A stretch of DNA of 64,000 nucleotides from Onchocerca volvulus (Eukaryota; Nematoda; Chromadorea; Rhabditida; Onchocercidae). Positions 1 to 12,500 of the stretch are shown here, piece by piece; position 1 is the stretch's first letter; each line of letters starts with the position of its first letter. The notes beneath the pieces are model-generated. The model was not told where the DNA came from, did not search any database, and was given only the letters and a program-made list of their open reading frames with translations. The DNA lies in the NCBI GenBank assembly GCA_000499405.2, contig HG738140.1, positions 2,809,024 through 2,873,023 of the forward strand, given 5' to 3'. The translations under genes and the position numbers were made by a program.

Positions 1-793
1 ACATGTCACGAAACTATTTAGTCAAAAATTTTAAGAAAAATAAAACAACGAGAAATGTGTACCATTTTCCATTGTGACAAGTTATCTTCAACAATAACGA
101 AAAGTTCTTCACAACGTTTGACTGGGCTAACATCGAATATATCTTGTACAACAGCAACTGTTGTTCCTTTCGCACAAAAATCTGCAATTTAAAGTTGGGA
201 TCTAAAAAGACTAGAACTTTCTAACTAGCACTTAAGACTAAAAGTGCCAAAATAAGAAGAGAACGAATTTGTCCATAAATATCTGAAATATAACCTTCTT
301 TAGCAGCTTGGAATGTAACTGCCAGTAGCTGCCTCAGAAGACTTTCCTGTTCGTTATTCGCACATTGTGCTATTTCAAATGCTTTCCGATGTATGGCATT
401 TTCGATTGTTAATCTAATCACTTCAGCAGCATTTCTGAAATTCCTTTGCTATATATGCATATTTTTTTATAATTATCTACTTACGATCTATTGTTGTTAC
501 AAAATTTATTCAAGACAACCCAATTCCTAATCAGCTGTTCCGAATGGCAAACGGAAAGTGAGGCTACAGTCTCTAGAAATTCTTTATTAAAAGTTATTTT
601 ACAATACCATTGAGACCAATCATAAATATCAGTGTGAAAATGTAAGTTCCGTTTTATGATCATACATATGAAGAAGTAGCAAATACAGATGAACTTGAAA
701 TTTGTTTCAAAAACTATCTAACCCTTCGTCCTTCATTTTCTTGTAAGCCGCTTTGATCTGTTCAAATTCCAATGCAAAGATTGCTTTCTCCAT
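1..793 (-). CDS. thoc-1: THO complex subunit 1 (THOC1/Hpr1-like), N-terminal part, cut by window edge
   Basis: THOC1 is a scaffold of the nuclear THO/TREX complex that couples transcription to mRNA export. Four exons are seen, read right to left: 793-715, 572-485, 434-295 and 181-63; all junction phases agree. The last two give the recognisable block: a helical stretch (AAEVIRLTIENAIHRK), then VVQDIFDVSPVKRCEELF and EDNLSQWK, matching the conserved THOC1 N-terminal pattern (D-hydrophobic-D, P, C, F-hydrophobic-hydrophobic-E, W-K). The donor after exon 2 is a strong GTAAGT, while the donor at 714 (GTTTTT) and the TTTCTAG acceptor at 573 are weaker, so the exon 1/exon 2 join is less certain. 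The methionine at 793 is the first in its exon, but an in-phase upstream exon exists at 1793-1848. The remainder of the gene lies left of base 1. The family call is fairly firm; the exact N-terminus is not. Confidence 0.75.
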
Positions 794-2870
794 TAAGCTG
801 AAAGACTTTTATAAGTGTTCATAAGCATATCATTCTTCAATACTTTTATTCCACAAAGTTCGAATCCCAGCAGTCTCCCTCTTTCAGTTCCTTTATATAT
901 CCTTTTTAAAGTTAGTAAATTATTACACTAATTACTTTATTCCCTCCCCTCCCCCCACACCTCCCAAAAAAAAAAGAAAAAATAAAGATTTGACCAATTC
1001 TGATCGATCCATTTTATCTAATGGTGATTAGATGAAAACTAAAATTCCTGAACGCATAAACTTTGATCTCTTTTCTCAAAGCTAATACTTTCTATCCAAC
1101 TCACTCTATATGCAATAAAGTTCATTGATTTAAAATTTCAATGTCACACATAAATTTCAATTTCAGTTTATTGCAATCGAAAATATGTCAATATAAAATT
1201 TCTGCACAGAATTAACCTGATTTAATCCTTCACAGCTAAACTACGCGTATTTACATATAAATATAGGCCTAGAGCTCAGAACTATTTACATATACATTTA
1301 GGCTCCAGCTAAATTTTTCATTAATTTTGTTAACTTGTTCCATGTGAATTTTTTCGAAACAGATATGGAAACATTTTCAATACATTATATTTATTTTGGT
1401 TACTACTCTTGCGTTTGTTCAAATTCGAGCTCTTGATTAAGCAATTTATTCAGAAAATAAGTAAAATCCTTCAAAGAGAAATTCCACTTCTTTTCAAAAT
1501 AGATTAATTCCTCAATAGCTTGAATTCTATTGGATTAATTAGCCAATAGCTCGAATTTGGTAAACAAATTTAGCTATGAGCCACCAAACATATATGCAAA
1601 TGCGCATAGTTTAATTATAAAAAATCAACTTAACTTAATTTCGTACGGAAACTTTAAAAATGAATCCATGTGACCTTAGTAATGCCTTCTTCCGTCTTTA
1701 AATTTTATCAGATAAGTTGTCTCAATTTCGTTTTTAACCTTCCCCATTAATACCAATTAATTCTGACGCCTATCACTGGCCAACTTAATTACCCTGCTGT
1801 AGAACGCGCCAATCCATCCCAGCTTTTTGTTCCCTTCCCCCGAGACATCTCGATTCTGGCAAAGCTGATGAGACGAGAAATGTTGCATATTCATTGCATG
1901 ATTCGAAGTATGAAATAGAAGAGAACTGGGAGATTTTTGTCAAATTTGAAATCGTTTTCCGATGACTGAATACGATGTCAGTATATTTTAAAGTCTTATC
2001 ACTGCTATCAGTTAATGGCTATTCAACGATAGAACTATGGTGACATGTCAATCTGCAAGAAAGACATCTATGACGTCATCATCTGACTTGAAACTTCGAA
2101 ACATGAAGTTTTGCTTAATTCATGTTTAATTAAAGAAGGTGAAATGGGTCGATTGAAATGATAGATTAGCCAAATGATAGATTGATCCACGGAGAAATGT
2201 GCAAAAGCGTTTCCATGGCAAAGAAGAAACTATTTCTATCCTTCTCTCTTTTTCTCTTTTTTTTTTTTTCTTTTCCTTTTTCAATCTCTCAAAAAACTTT
2301 TTCAGAGATATCTTATACTTATTTTGTTTGTTGTGATTTTTAAAACAAATTTATAAAGTTATGAAACTTTTATGCAACTTAAATTATTTTCACTGATACT
2401 ATCAAATATTTCTTTGTTGAGAAAAAAGGATGAACGAAAAATAAGATAATGCATAATATATTTGCATTATAGTTATAGATATTGATGATTATTGTCAATT
2501 TAGTTTAAATATAAGTGAATAAATGAAAAAAATAAATGTATTCTTAATGTATATCAACGGATTCAAAGACCACTTTTTTCTTTTTTTGTTAATTTATTTT
2601 AAGAAAACAAGGAAAAAATCTACAAATAAAAAAAAAAAAGAAAAATTTCTTCATATTCTTGATAAGAATGATTAATCATTACCAATGATGTTGAAGATTT
2701 GATATTTCCTATTTTCATTTCCAGTCGCTTGATCATTTCACAGATTTCTTTTATCATTCATTTATCACTTTACAAATTGCATACTTTTTCAAATTCAATT
2801 CATAGTCCAATTTGAAGATAAGCATCTGTTAAGTTCAATTTGAAGATAAAAATCAGTCATTTACTTAATG
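794..2870. other. Intergenic/5' region between the THOC1-like gene and the secreted-protein gene
   Basis: Apart from the candidate exon at 1793-1848 I see no coding signal on either strand. At 1249-1305 a segment of about 38 bp (TATTTACATATA...TTTAGGC) is repeated twice imperfectly. Homopolymer T/A tracts lie near 2258 and 2628. Both neighbouring genes are on the minus strand, so this stretch holds the THOC1 promoter and the 3' end of the next gene. Confidence 0.5.
1793..1848 (-). other. Possible extra 5' coding exon of the THOC1-like gene
   Basis: A GC-richer island in AT-rich DNA contains an ATG at 1848 followed by 18 open codons and then a donor (GG|GTAATT) in phase 2. The exon of the THOC1-like gene that starts at 797 (acceptor TTTCAG) needs exactly phase 2 to read through its own ATG at 793. 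Splicing would add an N-terminus beginning MSRGKGTKSWDGLARS. The phase match has a one-in-three chance of being accidental, so this is only a candidate. Confidence 0.35.
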
Positions 2871-5800
2871 CTAAACAAAATCCATTGATGGAATTTTATC
2901 AGTGATAATGTCAATGGGATCCACTTCATCTTCACCTGAATTTCAATAAAATTCCACTATCCGAAAAATAAAAGCAAGAGACAGTGAAAGATACAATATT
3001 TCCAAGATATATATGAGAGTAAGCTTCATGTGAAAAAATCATAAAAAAATTAAAAATGATATTATAAAACAGAGAAAAATTTATCAAATAGATTTAAATT
3101 TAAGCTAAAATTTCAATCTCATTCACTTCAAATTCAGCAAATCATAGAATATCGCTCCAGCATTTCAGTGCCTCAGTTTTCGTCTCCGATCTGAAAAATA
3201 TTCCGAAAAAATATTAATCTGAAATTGAGAAATAATTAAGCCTTTTAAATGTGAAGTAATTAAGCTTAGTCAATCTAAGGTGTTTACTTTTTCTGATTGT
3301 TTTTTTTTTCTTTCTTACCTACATTTACTTATTTATCATGTTAAATTATAGTTAAACTATTTGACATCTTATTAAAAGTTCTTTACTTCCACTCGTATTC
3401 GTGTTCAACTTTTATATTTTATCAAGACTTGCCATCTATTTGTAAAATCAATTAATATCCTTGCTTTCAACAATATGGACTGTCAAAAGATTCTACAGTA
3501 TTATTTAAAAAAAACAAAAAAAACAAAACAAAACAAATACAAACCTTCACGGGTCTTACTGCTTGGAATCACTTCTATTTGTGGATTCAGGGCTTCTGTG
3601 TCTTCATCAAATCCTGGAGAATCCATTATCCGACTGAAACAAATTCTATTATCATATCTCTCTAATAAATCCAGTCAATGAAGATAATATGAAAATGATT
3701 GTAATTTGAGAAACTAAATATTATAAGGAAAATTGTAAAAAAAAAAAAGCTAATATTATTTATCTTAATTGATATTTTTGTGAAGAAAAATTTATTAATC
3801 TATATAAATAAAAATGTAAATATTCCTTGTGAATTTTGACACAACGTTGCAAATCCTTCATCGATTTTAACACAAATTGCTTCGAATAGGCGCGTGTTTC
3901 CATACCGATAAACCTACTTTTTTTTTATTTTTCCGCAAGGATAAACATGTTTCCCGCCAAAACACCGTGAGGATAAACATGTTTCCTGATAAAATGCCGC
4001 CGCTAAAATGCCGTAAGGATAAGCATGTTTCCCGCCAAAACTCTCCGCTTAATAGATAAGCAAAGTGAGGTCAATCAATCATTGATTCATTGCTAGATAA
4101 TAGCTGATAAATAATCTATCTACATTTAAAAAATTTAAGTGTTTTTTGTGGCTTTTGACACTACGTTTCAAATTCTTCATCGATTAATTTAAATTTAGAA
4201 CCAATATTACATTCGAATAGGCGCGTGTTTCTATATAGAAATATATTCACTTTTTTTTCCTATGCAACATTTTGACAGTTAAAAGTAATTGAGCGGGCAC
4301 TTTTATAAAGATAGATTAGCTGGATGGCTATGCGAAGCGTGGCCGGGTACAGTGGTTGAATAATAAATAATATATATTCAATTCATCTGGTGATTTTTTC
4401 CTTCTTTTTATAAATAAAGTTCAATTTATTGATTCATATGGAGACTTCTTGATCATTTTATTTTAACTTTTGTTCCAAAATAAACTTTTAGTTCAGAATA
4501 TATTGATATATTATTGATTAAATAAAATTTACTGCACCTTATAATGGAGCTGACAAAAATTAACAAAAATTTTTTGCAAATTTGATTTTATATATGAATT
4601 TTTCTTCTCATTATTCGTTTCTTTTTTTCCTTCTTGGCATTTTAACTTATAAGATTATCTTATTTTCTCTTTATTTTAATCAACAAATATACATATCCCA
4701 AAAATTTTTGTTAGTTTAAAACTGAAAATTGAAACAACCTCGGTCTGTTGTAAGTTGCGCTTGATCTTCTTGATGGTCCTATCACGTATCTATTGCGTAA
4801 TGGAGGTGTGGCATATGATGATCTTCTTCTGTATGATGCAGATTCGCTACTTTTTTTATCTTAAATTTCAAATTTATTAATGAGATTAATCAACTGTTAG
4901 TTTCGCTCAACTTTAATTAGTAATTATCAACCTACTTCCGATTGATTAGTAGGATTCAGTCCTGTAACTAAAATTACTATTCATTAATATTCGAAATTTA
5001 AAGTATTCATAAATTAAGTTTGACTTTGGAATCCAATAAATGATGATTAGTTTGTTTTAAAATTCATACCGAAAGGATTTGTTTGAAGTGAAAAAGGGAT
5101 CCGAATAAAGAAAAATTTAAGAAAATAGTTTTATAGAAAATAAGAGAATATTAAAAAATTCATTTCATATCAATATTTCCAAAATTTGCTCTCACAATTT
5201 TTCATTGATTAGATGGTGAAAAAAAAATTAGATGCTGTTGATAAAAAACTTGATCGATCAGATAATGATGACAAAAAAACTTAATTGATTAGATGATTAT
5301 AATAAAAAAAAACTTGAGAATTTTCACAGCAAATTGATAATAATCAAAAGAAAAAAAAAAATGAATCACGTGAATTTTGAATAAATATTAATCGGGCTGA
5401 TTGATGATGATATTTCATACTTACCGGATACAGTATCGTGTGGTAAAGTGCTCTCAATCGTCTCATATTGTTGGAATTCTCTTGAGGAAGGTTTTTCCGG
5501 TGTTATGCCAGGTGAACTGGTATAATATGACTTAAACTTCACGGTAGGAGCTGGTATTTGTTCCATGATAGTTCGTAATCTTTCATTAATCTTATCAGCG
5601 TCAATAGGCTTACGCCTGCTATAGCTATCTCAAATTTGTCATCATTTAAATACGATTTAATTAAATTTAAAAGAAAACTCTCTACATAAACTTTATTCAT
5701 TTTTGAAAATCGAAAATACCTTATTGTTACCAAGTGTTTCAAACATGAATTACTATATATTTCTCTTGATAGTTGTCAGATCATTTAAATTTTGTAAATC

Positions 5801-6598
5801 AAAATAGATTTTGATTGAAATTATGTATTTGAATTGTTTATTTATTAGATATTGAAAATGATCATTTCAAAAATGTTATATCTTTCTTTATGCCTAAATT
5901 TTTTCAACTTTTTATTGAAGATTAATTATGCTAAGAAAATTTTACAAGAGTAGCTATATGATGAACTGCTGAAAGAACTGTAGTGATGACTCTTCTGGAA
6001 CGAATATGAAGAAGATTCAGAAACAGGAATACGACTTGCAGGGAAGATTCCTGGTGGATGAACATCATTACAGGAAATTTTACAGATTCTAGTAGTTTGG
6101 CGGATCTGATAAGTAACATTTCCACTTGGTTTTGGCAAGCAGCACAACGGAATAGTACCACTTTGATCAATTCTCGACAATGGTTTTGATATCGATGATA
6201 AACAACATGGCGGAATCGGTGGTAAACAGCATGGCGGAATAGAACCACTTGAATCAATTCTCGGCAATGATCCTGATCTCGATGTATAAGTATATTCATA
6301 ACTATTCGATCTGAATCTTTTGTTTTTTTTTTTTTTTAATTTATGAGATAAATAAAAGATAGAAGTTATTATTAGTATATCTTTTTTATTAGTTTTAACA
6401 CTTCGATAAACTTCAAATTTCAAATTTTTCTTCAAAAACCTCGATAAAACTTCAAGTAAGTTTTAAAAATCGTCATTTTTTATTTTTCTAATATATTACA
6501 AAAGTTTTTTACCTTGTAGTCGGAATGTTCTCCTTTTTTGCAGTTGTCCAAACGATAATAGCGGACAATATTATTAATGGAAGTTGTGTCATCAACAT
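2871..6598 (-). CDS. Secreted Ser/Tyr-rich protein with repeated CCLP motifs (unrecognised, likely nematode-specific)
   Basis: Six exons join in phase: 6598-6513, 6316-5946, 5628-5425, 4859-4739, 3633-3545 and 2935-2871, giving about 311 residues. Exon 1 encodes a signal peptide (MLMTQLPLIILSAIIVWTTA) with probable cleavage before KKEN. Residues about 45-90 contain an internal repeat: L-x-RID-x-SG-x-IP-x-CCLP occurs twice, with an extra PPCCL between. Further on are four spaced cysteines or basic residues, a Ser/Tyr-rich stretch (SSFSSSSYSYS), an Arg/Ser-rich segment (RRRSSYATPP) and an acidic C-terminus ending IPSMDFV. The acceptors of exons 2, 3 and 4 are not classic TTTCAG, so those boundaries could shift by a few codons; acceptors of exons 5 and 6 are good. 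An in-frame-terminating optional exon may lie at about 3133-3189. No domain is recognised; a cuticle, secretory or vaccine-candidate-type nematode surface protein is only a guess. Confidence 0.65.
3799..4354 (+). mobile_element. Decayed non-autonomous Helitron-like element inside an intron
   Basis: The left end reads TCTATATAAATAAAAATG, the AT-rich 5' start typical of many animal and plant Helitrons. The right end carries GCGAAGCGTGGCCGGGTACAG, closely resembling the GC-rich subterminal hairpin/GGGTACAG block that normally precedes CTAG in Helitrons; here the expected CTAG is altered (TGGT). The element has no coding capacity. Internally, a block including TTCGAATAGGCGCGTGTTTC occurs at about 3880-3900 and again at about 4212-4232, and a GATAAACATGTTTCC motif recurs three times at about 3940-4035. 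It lies in the intron 3634-4738 of the secreted-protein gene. The family call rests on remembered terminal motifs only. Confidence 0.5.
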
Positions 6599-9500
6599 TT
6601 TTTAATAATTCATCATAATCTTTTCTTAGATGGTATCTGAAAGAATACAGTATCATAATATATGATACATAAATGGATAGATCATTATAATAGATATGGT
6701 ATCTAAATGAATACAGTATTTATAAATTGATTAATCACGAACAAAGAATTAAGAAATTTTTCAGATATTTGAAGAAGTTTGTAAAAAAGAAAAAAAGTTT
6801 GACAAAAATTAAATTCATAAATTCTTTTCATCTGAACACATACAAAAGTAACTTTGACACAAGGTGCAAAGTATTGTTGCACCATAATGTTTCCATTTTT
6901 TTTTTTTGAGAATTAAATAATTTCTTAGAATTTTATAATGTACAAAACAATAACCGGTTTACAGTTCTTTCTCATTTACAATTTCAAATTGACGAATTTC
7001 TTTCTGTTCCACTTCATTGTCATTAACAAAAAAAAAAAAAACGAAAGAATAATGCGTAATCAATTGTCATTTTTATCAAAATTTTAGTATGTTTGGCAAA
7101 TAATTTCTTTACATCTCTGAATTTAAGTTATGATTTTAATAAGATTCATTGTCTTCGCAAATTATCGTCAACTTTTTTCCTTTTCTTTCACTTTTTTTTT
7201 TTTTTTCGCAATTAAAAGTTCATGATGAGATTCTGAGTTGTTAAAATATTGCTGTAATTTTTTTTTTCTTTTTTCAGAACTAGGTAGAAATGATTTTCTT
7301 GGCCACGAGCAGTTAGCCAAAAGATTGTAATATTTTTGAATCGTTGGACCGATTGATATATATTTTGAAAAATCAATATTGCATGTATTTAATTGAAAGT
7401 TTTTATTAATTTGTGTTTTGTAAATAATTTTTATAGGCAATTTTTAAAAATTGCATACGATGAGTTAAGAAAACGAAACGATTACCTAATAAATATTAGT
7501 GGAATATTATTCAATATTTTTAGATTATTCGGCACTTCCGAATTGATATTTGGCAAAAAATATTATAGGAAAGTTATTTTTTTATTTCTGTTTTAGATTT
7601 TAATTAATTGTCACTTATTGAAATATTTATTAAATACATGTTGTTGCATATAAATCAAATTCGTCTGTACAGTAAATATTACATGATAACAAAAATTTTA
7701 GTCTAAAATTTAATTCTCTTCTTTTTTTTTTCAGATATATTATTAATAAATACAATTCAAATTATATTTATTTTTAGCATATAATGAAAAAAATACAATT
7801 TACTTTTTTTTTTTCGAATATTATTTGTTATTAACATATTTGAAAGAAAAAATGCTGTTCAAAAATATCATTAATAATAACAGAAGAAAAATGAAAAATT
7901 GCTATAATTTTTCCTCGATTAGTTAAAAAAAAAAAAATTATGTTAGAATTTAATATTTTCTGAGAGATTTGCAAAAAATAAAAAAGTTTTTGTCTTGTGT
8001 TAAATTCAAAAAAAAAAAAAGAAAGTCCGCAAACAAATCAATTGACAACTTAGCTGTCAACTTTAAAGTGCTTTCTGCAAATTTTCAAATGAATTCGTTG
8101 GAAACCAATTTGAAATAACTGCATTTTTTTTTTTTTTTTTTTTTTTTACAATTGAATTACAAATACTAAAAGAAAAAAATTTGAATGAGAAGCTTGTAAA
8201 ATCGTGATGATTAGAAAGAATTTTTATCAAATTATTTTCTTGATTTTGTAAAAAATTCTACTTCAATGATTCATTTGGAATGGCTTTTTTTTTTGATTGG
8301 AATGGCTTGTTTTTTTAGGAAAAAAAATTGTGATAGAACGTGCAATTTTGTTTTCTAAAAATTTAGAATTTTTTATTTATAAAGTTAGTTTTTGTTGCAA
8401 AATGATTGGAAATAGCTGTACGACGAATAGCCATGTGTTTATGTTGCAAATTGCCTTCATTCAATTGTTTCAATCGATTTTTTCATCCATCAAAATAGCT
8501 TCATCTGTTCTAATTGTATTTTAGTTTTATCAGAACTGATTTAATTTGTTAGCTGCTGACGTTATTTATTGCTTACGTGTTATTTAATTTAGTTTCTTTC
8601 TTTTTTTTTTTTTTTTTTTTTTCAATATAATTAGATATGCTTAAACATTGTTAATTCAAATAAATGTTATTTATTGTAAAAATTTATTAATGAAATTTCT
8701 CAACCAAGTGTGAAATTTTTCAACAAAACTTTAAACTTAGTTGATAAATTAAAACTTTCAATTGACAATAATGAATGAATGTTGAAATGGAAAAAAATAT
8801 TTTAAATTAACTAGGAATTATAATTAATAGTTTTCTTTTTTGATCAAATTGTAAGATAACAATCTTTTATAAATAAATTTATGAAATTTGATTTTTTTTT
8901 TTTTTTTTTTAAAATAGTTATGATATAACTGTAGCATTTTTTTTACAGTCGAAAAAAAAAAGCAATTCTTTTTCCCATTAAAGCAGTGAACTTCTCAAAT
9001 TTCGACTTTTTTAAGTTATCTCAAATTTCAAACTAGTTTATTCTTCCGGTAAATATTTCTTAGCAAAAATTTGGAATTTTTATGATTTGAAGTATTGTCC
9101 TCTTTGCTACCAGTTATATATTGATAATATCATTATTACGAAATAATATCATTATCAATATTCAATTTTTAGTGGTATGAAAAAAAAATTGTGAATCTTT
9201 CTCATTAAATGGTATGACAAAAAAAAAAAAATTCGAGAATTTTACAACTAAATCAATAATGTTTAATTTTTCAATGAAAATATGTATTTTCCTAGTACTA
9301 GATAATTAGTGTACTATTTGTCGAAACATTGTAAACAAAATTTATGACATCATACAATTTGGTTTTCTTAAGAAATTTAGCGCTCAAATCTATTCTTATT
9401 CTTAAAGAAAGTTTAAATGTTTGTTTCTTTTTTTTTTTTTTTTTTTTCAAATTATTTATCATGATGGTGTTTGAAACATTGAATTAAAAATAAAATTGAA

Positions 9501-12500
9501 TCACTACTTCTTTAAAATTTAATTCCGATTTAATGTTGCAAAAAAAATTTGGCACTTACTATTTGATTCGTTCAATCAGTAAAACAAAAACATTTCGTCT
9601 ATTTTTTTTTTTTTTTTTTTTGAAATATGCCGAAATTCAACATTTAAAAGTGGATCATCCAAGTTCAGAATCGTTAAATTTTATGTTAAAACTGTTTTGT
9701 TTCTTATTGATTGATATTTTTATATAGAAAAAATAAAAAAAAAAAATATATATATGTATTCCACTAAAAAGTTGCGAATCAAATATTTATAATTATCGTA
9801 GCTTTCTAATTTCTTAATTATCATATTATCACATTTTTACTGATAATTATATTATCATATTTTTGTTGATTATTGTTAATCATTCATTGCTAATTCTTAT
9901 ATCTTTCTAGCAACATCAATTTTTTTACATCATTTTTTTGATCATTTTATGAAATTTTTTTTTTTTTTATCGTTCATTTTGGAATTGTATTGGAATTTTT
10001 GATTTCTTAGAATTATTTTTTTTTGTTTTGCAATTGTCACATTGATTGCTATTAAGATCGATCAAAAAAGTAATCACTATTCGATGATCAGAAGCATAAT
10101 TGTCCTTTGACCTTTTATATTTGCAAAGTTTGTCATTTTAAAAATGCAAATAATTGAATTATTTTTTTAAAGCAACAGATAAATTAAATTTACTAATTTT
10201 TTTCATCAACTTTTACCGAATATAGCATTTGCTAAAAATAATGTAAAAAGAGAGGTAAATTTAAATTTTGACATACAATAGTATGAATGATTTGTATTCT
10301 TATAAATTATGATTTTTCTGTAAATTTCCAGAATTTTTGGAAATTTTCACTTTTTTTTTTTTTCATTTCTATGAACTTTCAGATTCCTGAGATTTGCATT
10401 GCTATAAATTTCTAGTAATTCTTGAAATATTTTCTGTTTCTATAAATTTCCGGAATTCTTGAAAAATTTTACTATTTTTCTAAACTTCTAGCCTTTCAAA
10501 GACTTGTATTTTTACAAATTTTCAGAATTTCAAAAAATAAAAAAATCTTCTTCATGAATGAAAATGATGTCAGAAGACACTTATAAAGTACAAGAAAAAA
10601 ATTCTATAATAAGCAAATTATAATACAAATATTTTGGAAATAACTTATAATTCATGTAAACTATTAAATTATTATTTTCCCGGAATTCCTGAAAACTTTT
10701 AATTCCTATAAATATTTGTAGAATCTTTTTTTTTCCAATTTTTTTATTTCCATAAACTTCCAGATTTTGAGAGATTTGCATTCCTCTAAATTTCCAGAAT
10801 TGCTAAAAAATTCTTTCTATTCCTATAAACTTCCAAGCTTCCATAAATTTGTATTTTTACAAACTTCCAGAATTTTTGGAAAAAAAATCTCTTTCATGAA
10901 TGAAAGTGTTGTCAGAAAAGATTCATAGAGTAGAAGAAAAAAATTCTATTATTAACAATTTTCATCATAAAGATTTTAGGAATAATTTTTATTTCCTTTT
11001 AAATATTAAGTAGCAATTTCGAAATTCTTGAAAAAGTTGTTTTCATTCATTTTTTTCTTTTTTTTTTTGATGAATATAGCAAATAAGCAAAGTAGTTATT
11101 CATTATTCAGCATAAATGCAAATTTTGCAAATCATTCAAGCATATGAAATTGTTAAAATTATCGAAAGAAATATTTTCGAGTAAATTATTAGTTTAACAT
11201 ATTGTTATCCATAAATCGAAAAATTTCAAATTTACATAATTTTGCATAAATTTTCAATTTTACATTCATGCACGACATCTTAATTTTTCAAAAATTTTTT
11301 TACCGGAAGATCTTTTTTTTTCTTTTTTTTGAGCAATTTATTTTTCTTTTTAAATTTTTTTTTTTTTGTTTTTCCGGAATATCGCGCCTTTTTTCAATTT
11401 TTTGTAAAAGCATATGTGCATTGCAATAATTATTTTTTAATTTAATTCGAAAGAATTTTTTTGAGTTTTGCAATAATTTTTGTCATCATTGTATCATTTT
11501 GTTATTTGCATGTCAATGCATTTTGCATTATTTAAATTTTATTAAAATTAATTTATAAATTCTTTTTTATTCCGAAATTAAAAAAATCTTTTTTTTAATT
11601 TTTGAAATCAGTTTTTTTATTTTTTATCCAAAAAATATTTATTATTCAAAAAAAAGAAATATGATTGATTATAAATGAATTTTAATTAGATTAATACTGT
11701 GTAAGTAATCCAATTATAATTTAATTCAAAATTTTAATTCTAGATTTTATTCAAAAGTTTTCACTTTTTCTATTTCAGTTTTTCATTTCTATCTAAATAT
11801 AAATCAATTCAATCTCACATATATACTTGAAAATTTATAGAAAAATATCAATCGATAAAAAACAACTTCTAAAAATGCTTTTAAAGATGAGAAGAGTAAA
11901 GTTCTCAAGCGATATTTTACTCTCAATTCTTCGACGATAATTATCTTTTACAACAAAATATTCTGCCATAAGTAGCTCAATCAGTTTGAATTAAATTGCA
12001 TCGTTATTGGCTAAATTTTTAATCAATCATTTCAAGTTCCATTCCTTTTTAAGTATTCATTTTCTTAAACTTTTGGTAAAATAAAATAATAGAAAATTTT
12101 TTATCTGCTATTTATCAGTTAAGTAAAGGTTATTGTAGAAAATTTTATTCCATGATGCTTAATTCATTCAATTTTCTATCAGAATTCAAGTAAAAATGTG
12201 AAATTTTTTAATTTTTAAAGTTATTAAAAATTTCTTCCATTATCAGTGATTTTTGTATCAGTTTAGAATTTATCATGCAATAATTCATCATCTTCGATTC
12301 ATTGCCATCATTATCAGCTAAATTTTAGATTTTTTAAGTTTTAAATTTTAAATCTTTCAAGTATTAATTTTGAGTTTTAAGCCAAATTTCCGTCAGCAAT
12401 AATATATTTTCTGAAATATTAAATATTTCAGTTTTTTTTCTTTTTTTTTCAATTCTTTCCAAAATGGTTAAGAATAGAAAATAGAAATAATTACATTTCT

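Noticed and set aside
858..868. GTTCGAATCC, resembling a tRNA B box
   Set aside because: No A box, no acceptor stem and no cloverleaf can be drawn around it.
3133..3189. Extra exon of the secreted-protein gene after a good TTTTTCAG acceptor
   Set aside because: All three frames reach a stop before any GT donor; at best an alternative terminal exon, while the 2871-2935 exon fits in phase.
7168..7440. Minus-strand open frame of 90 codons with a plausible-looking middle (SWPRKSFLPSSEKR)
   Set aside because: It ends in poly-Lys from A-tracts, lacks in-phase partners with good splice sites and has no recognisable family; most likely chance.
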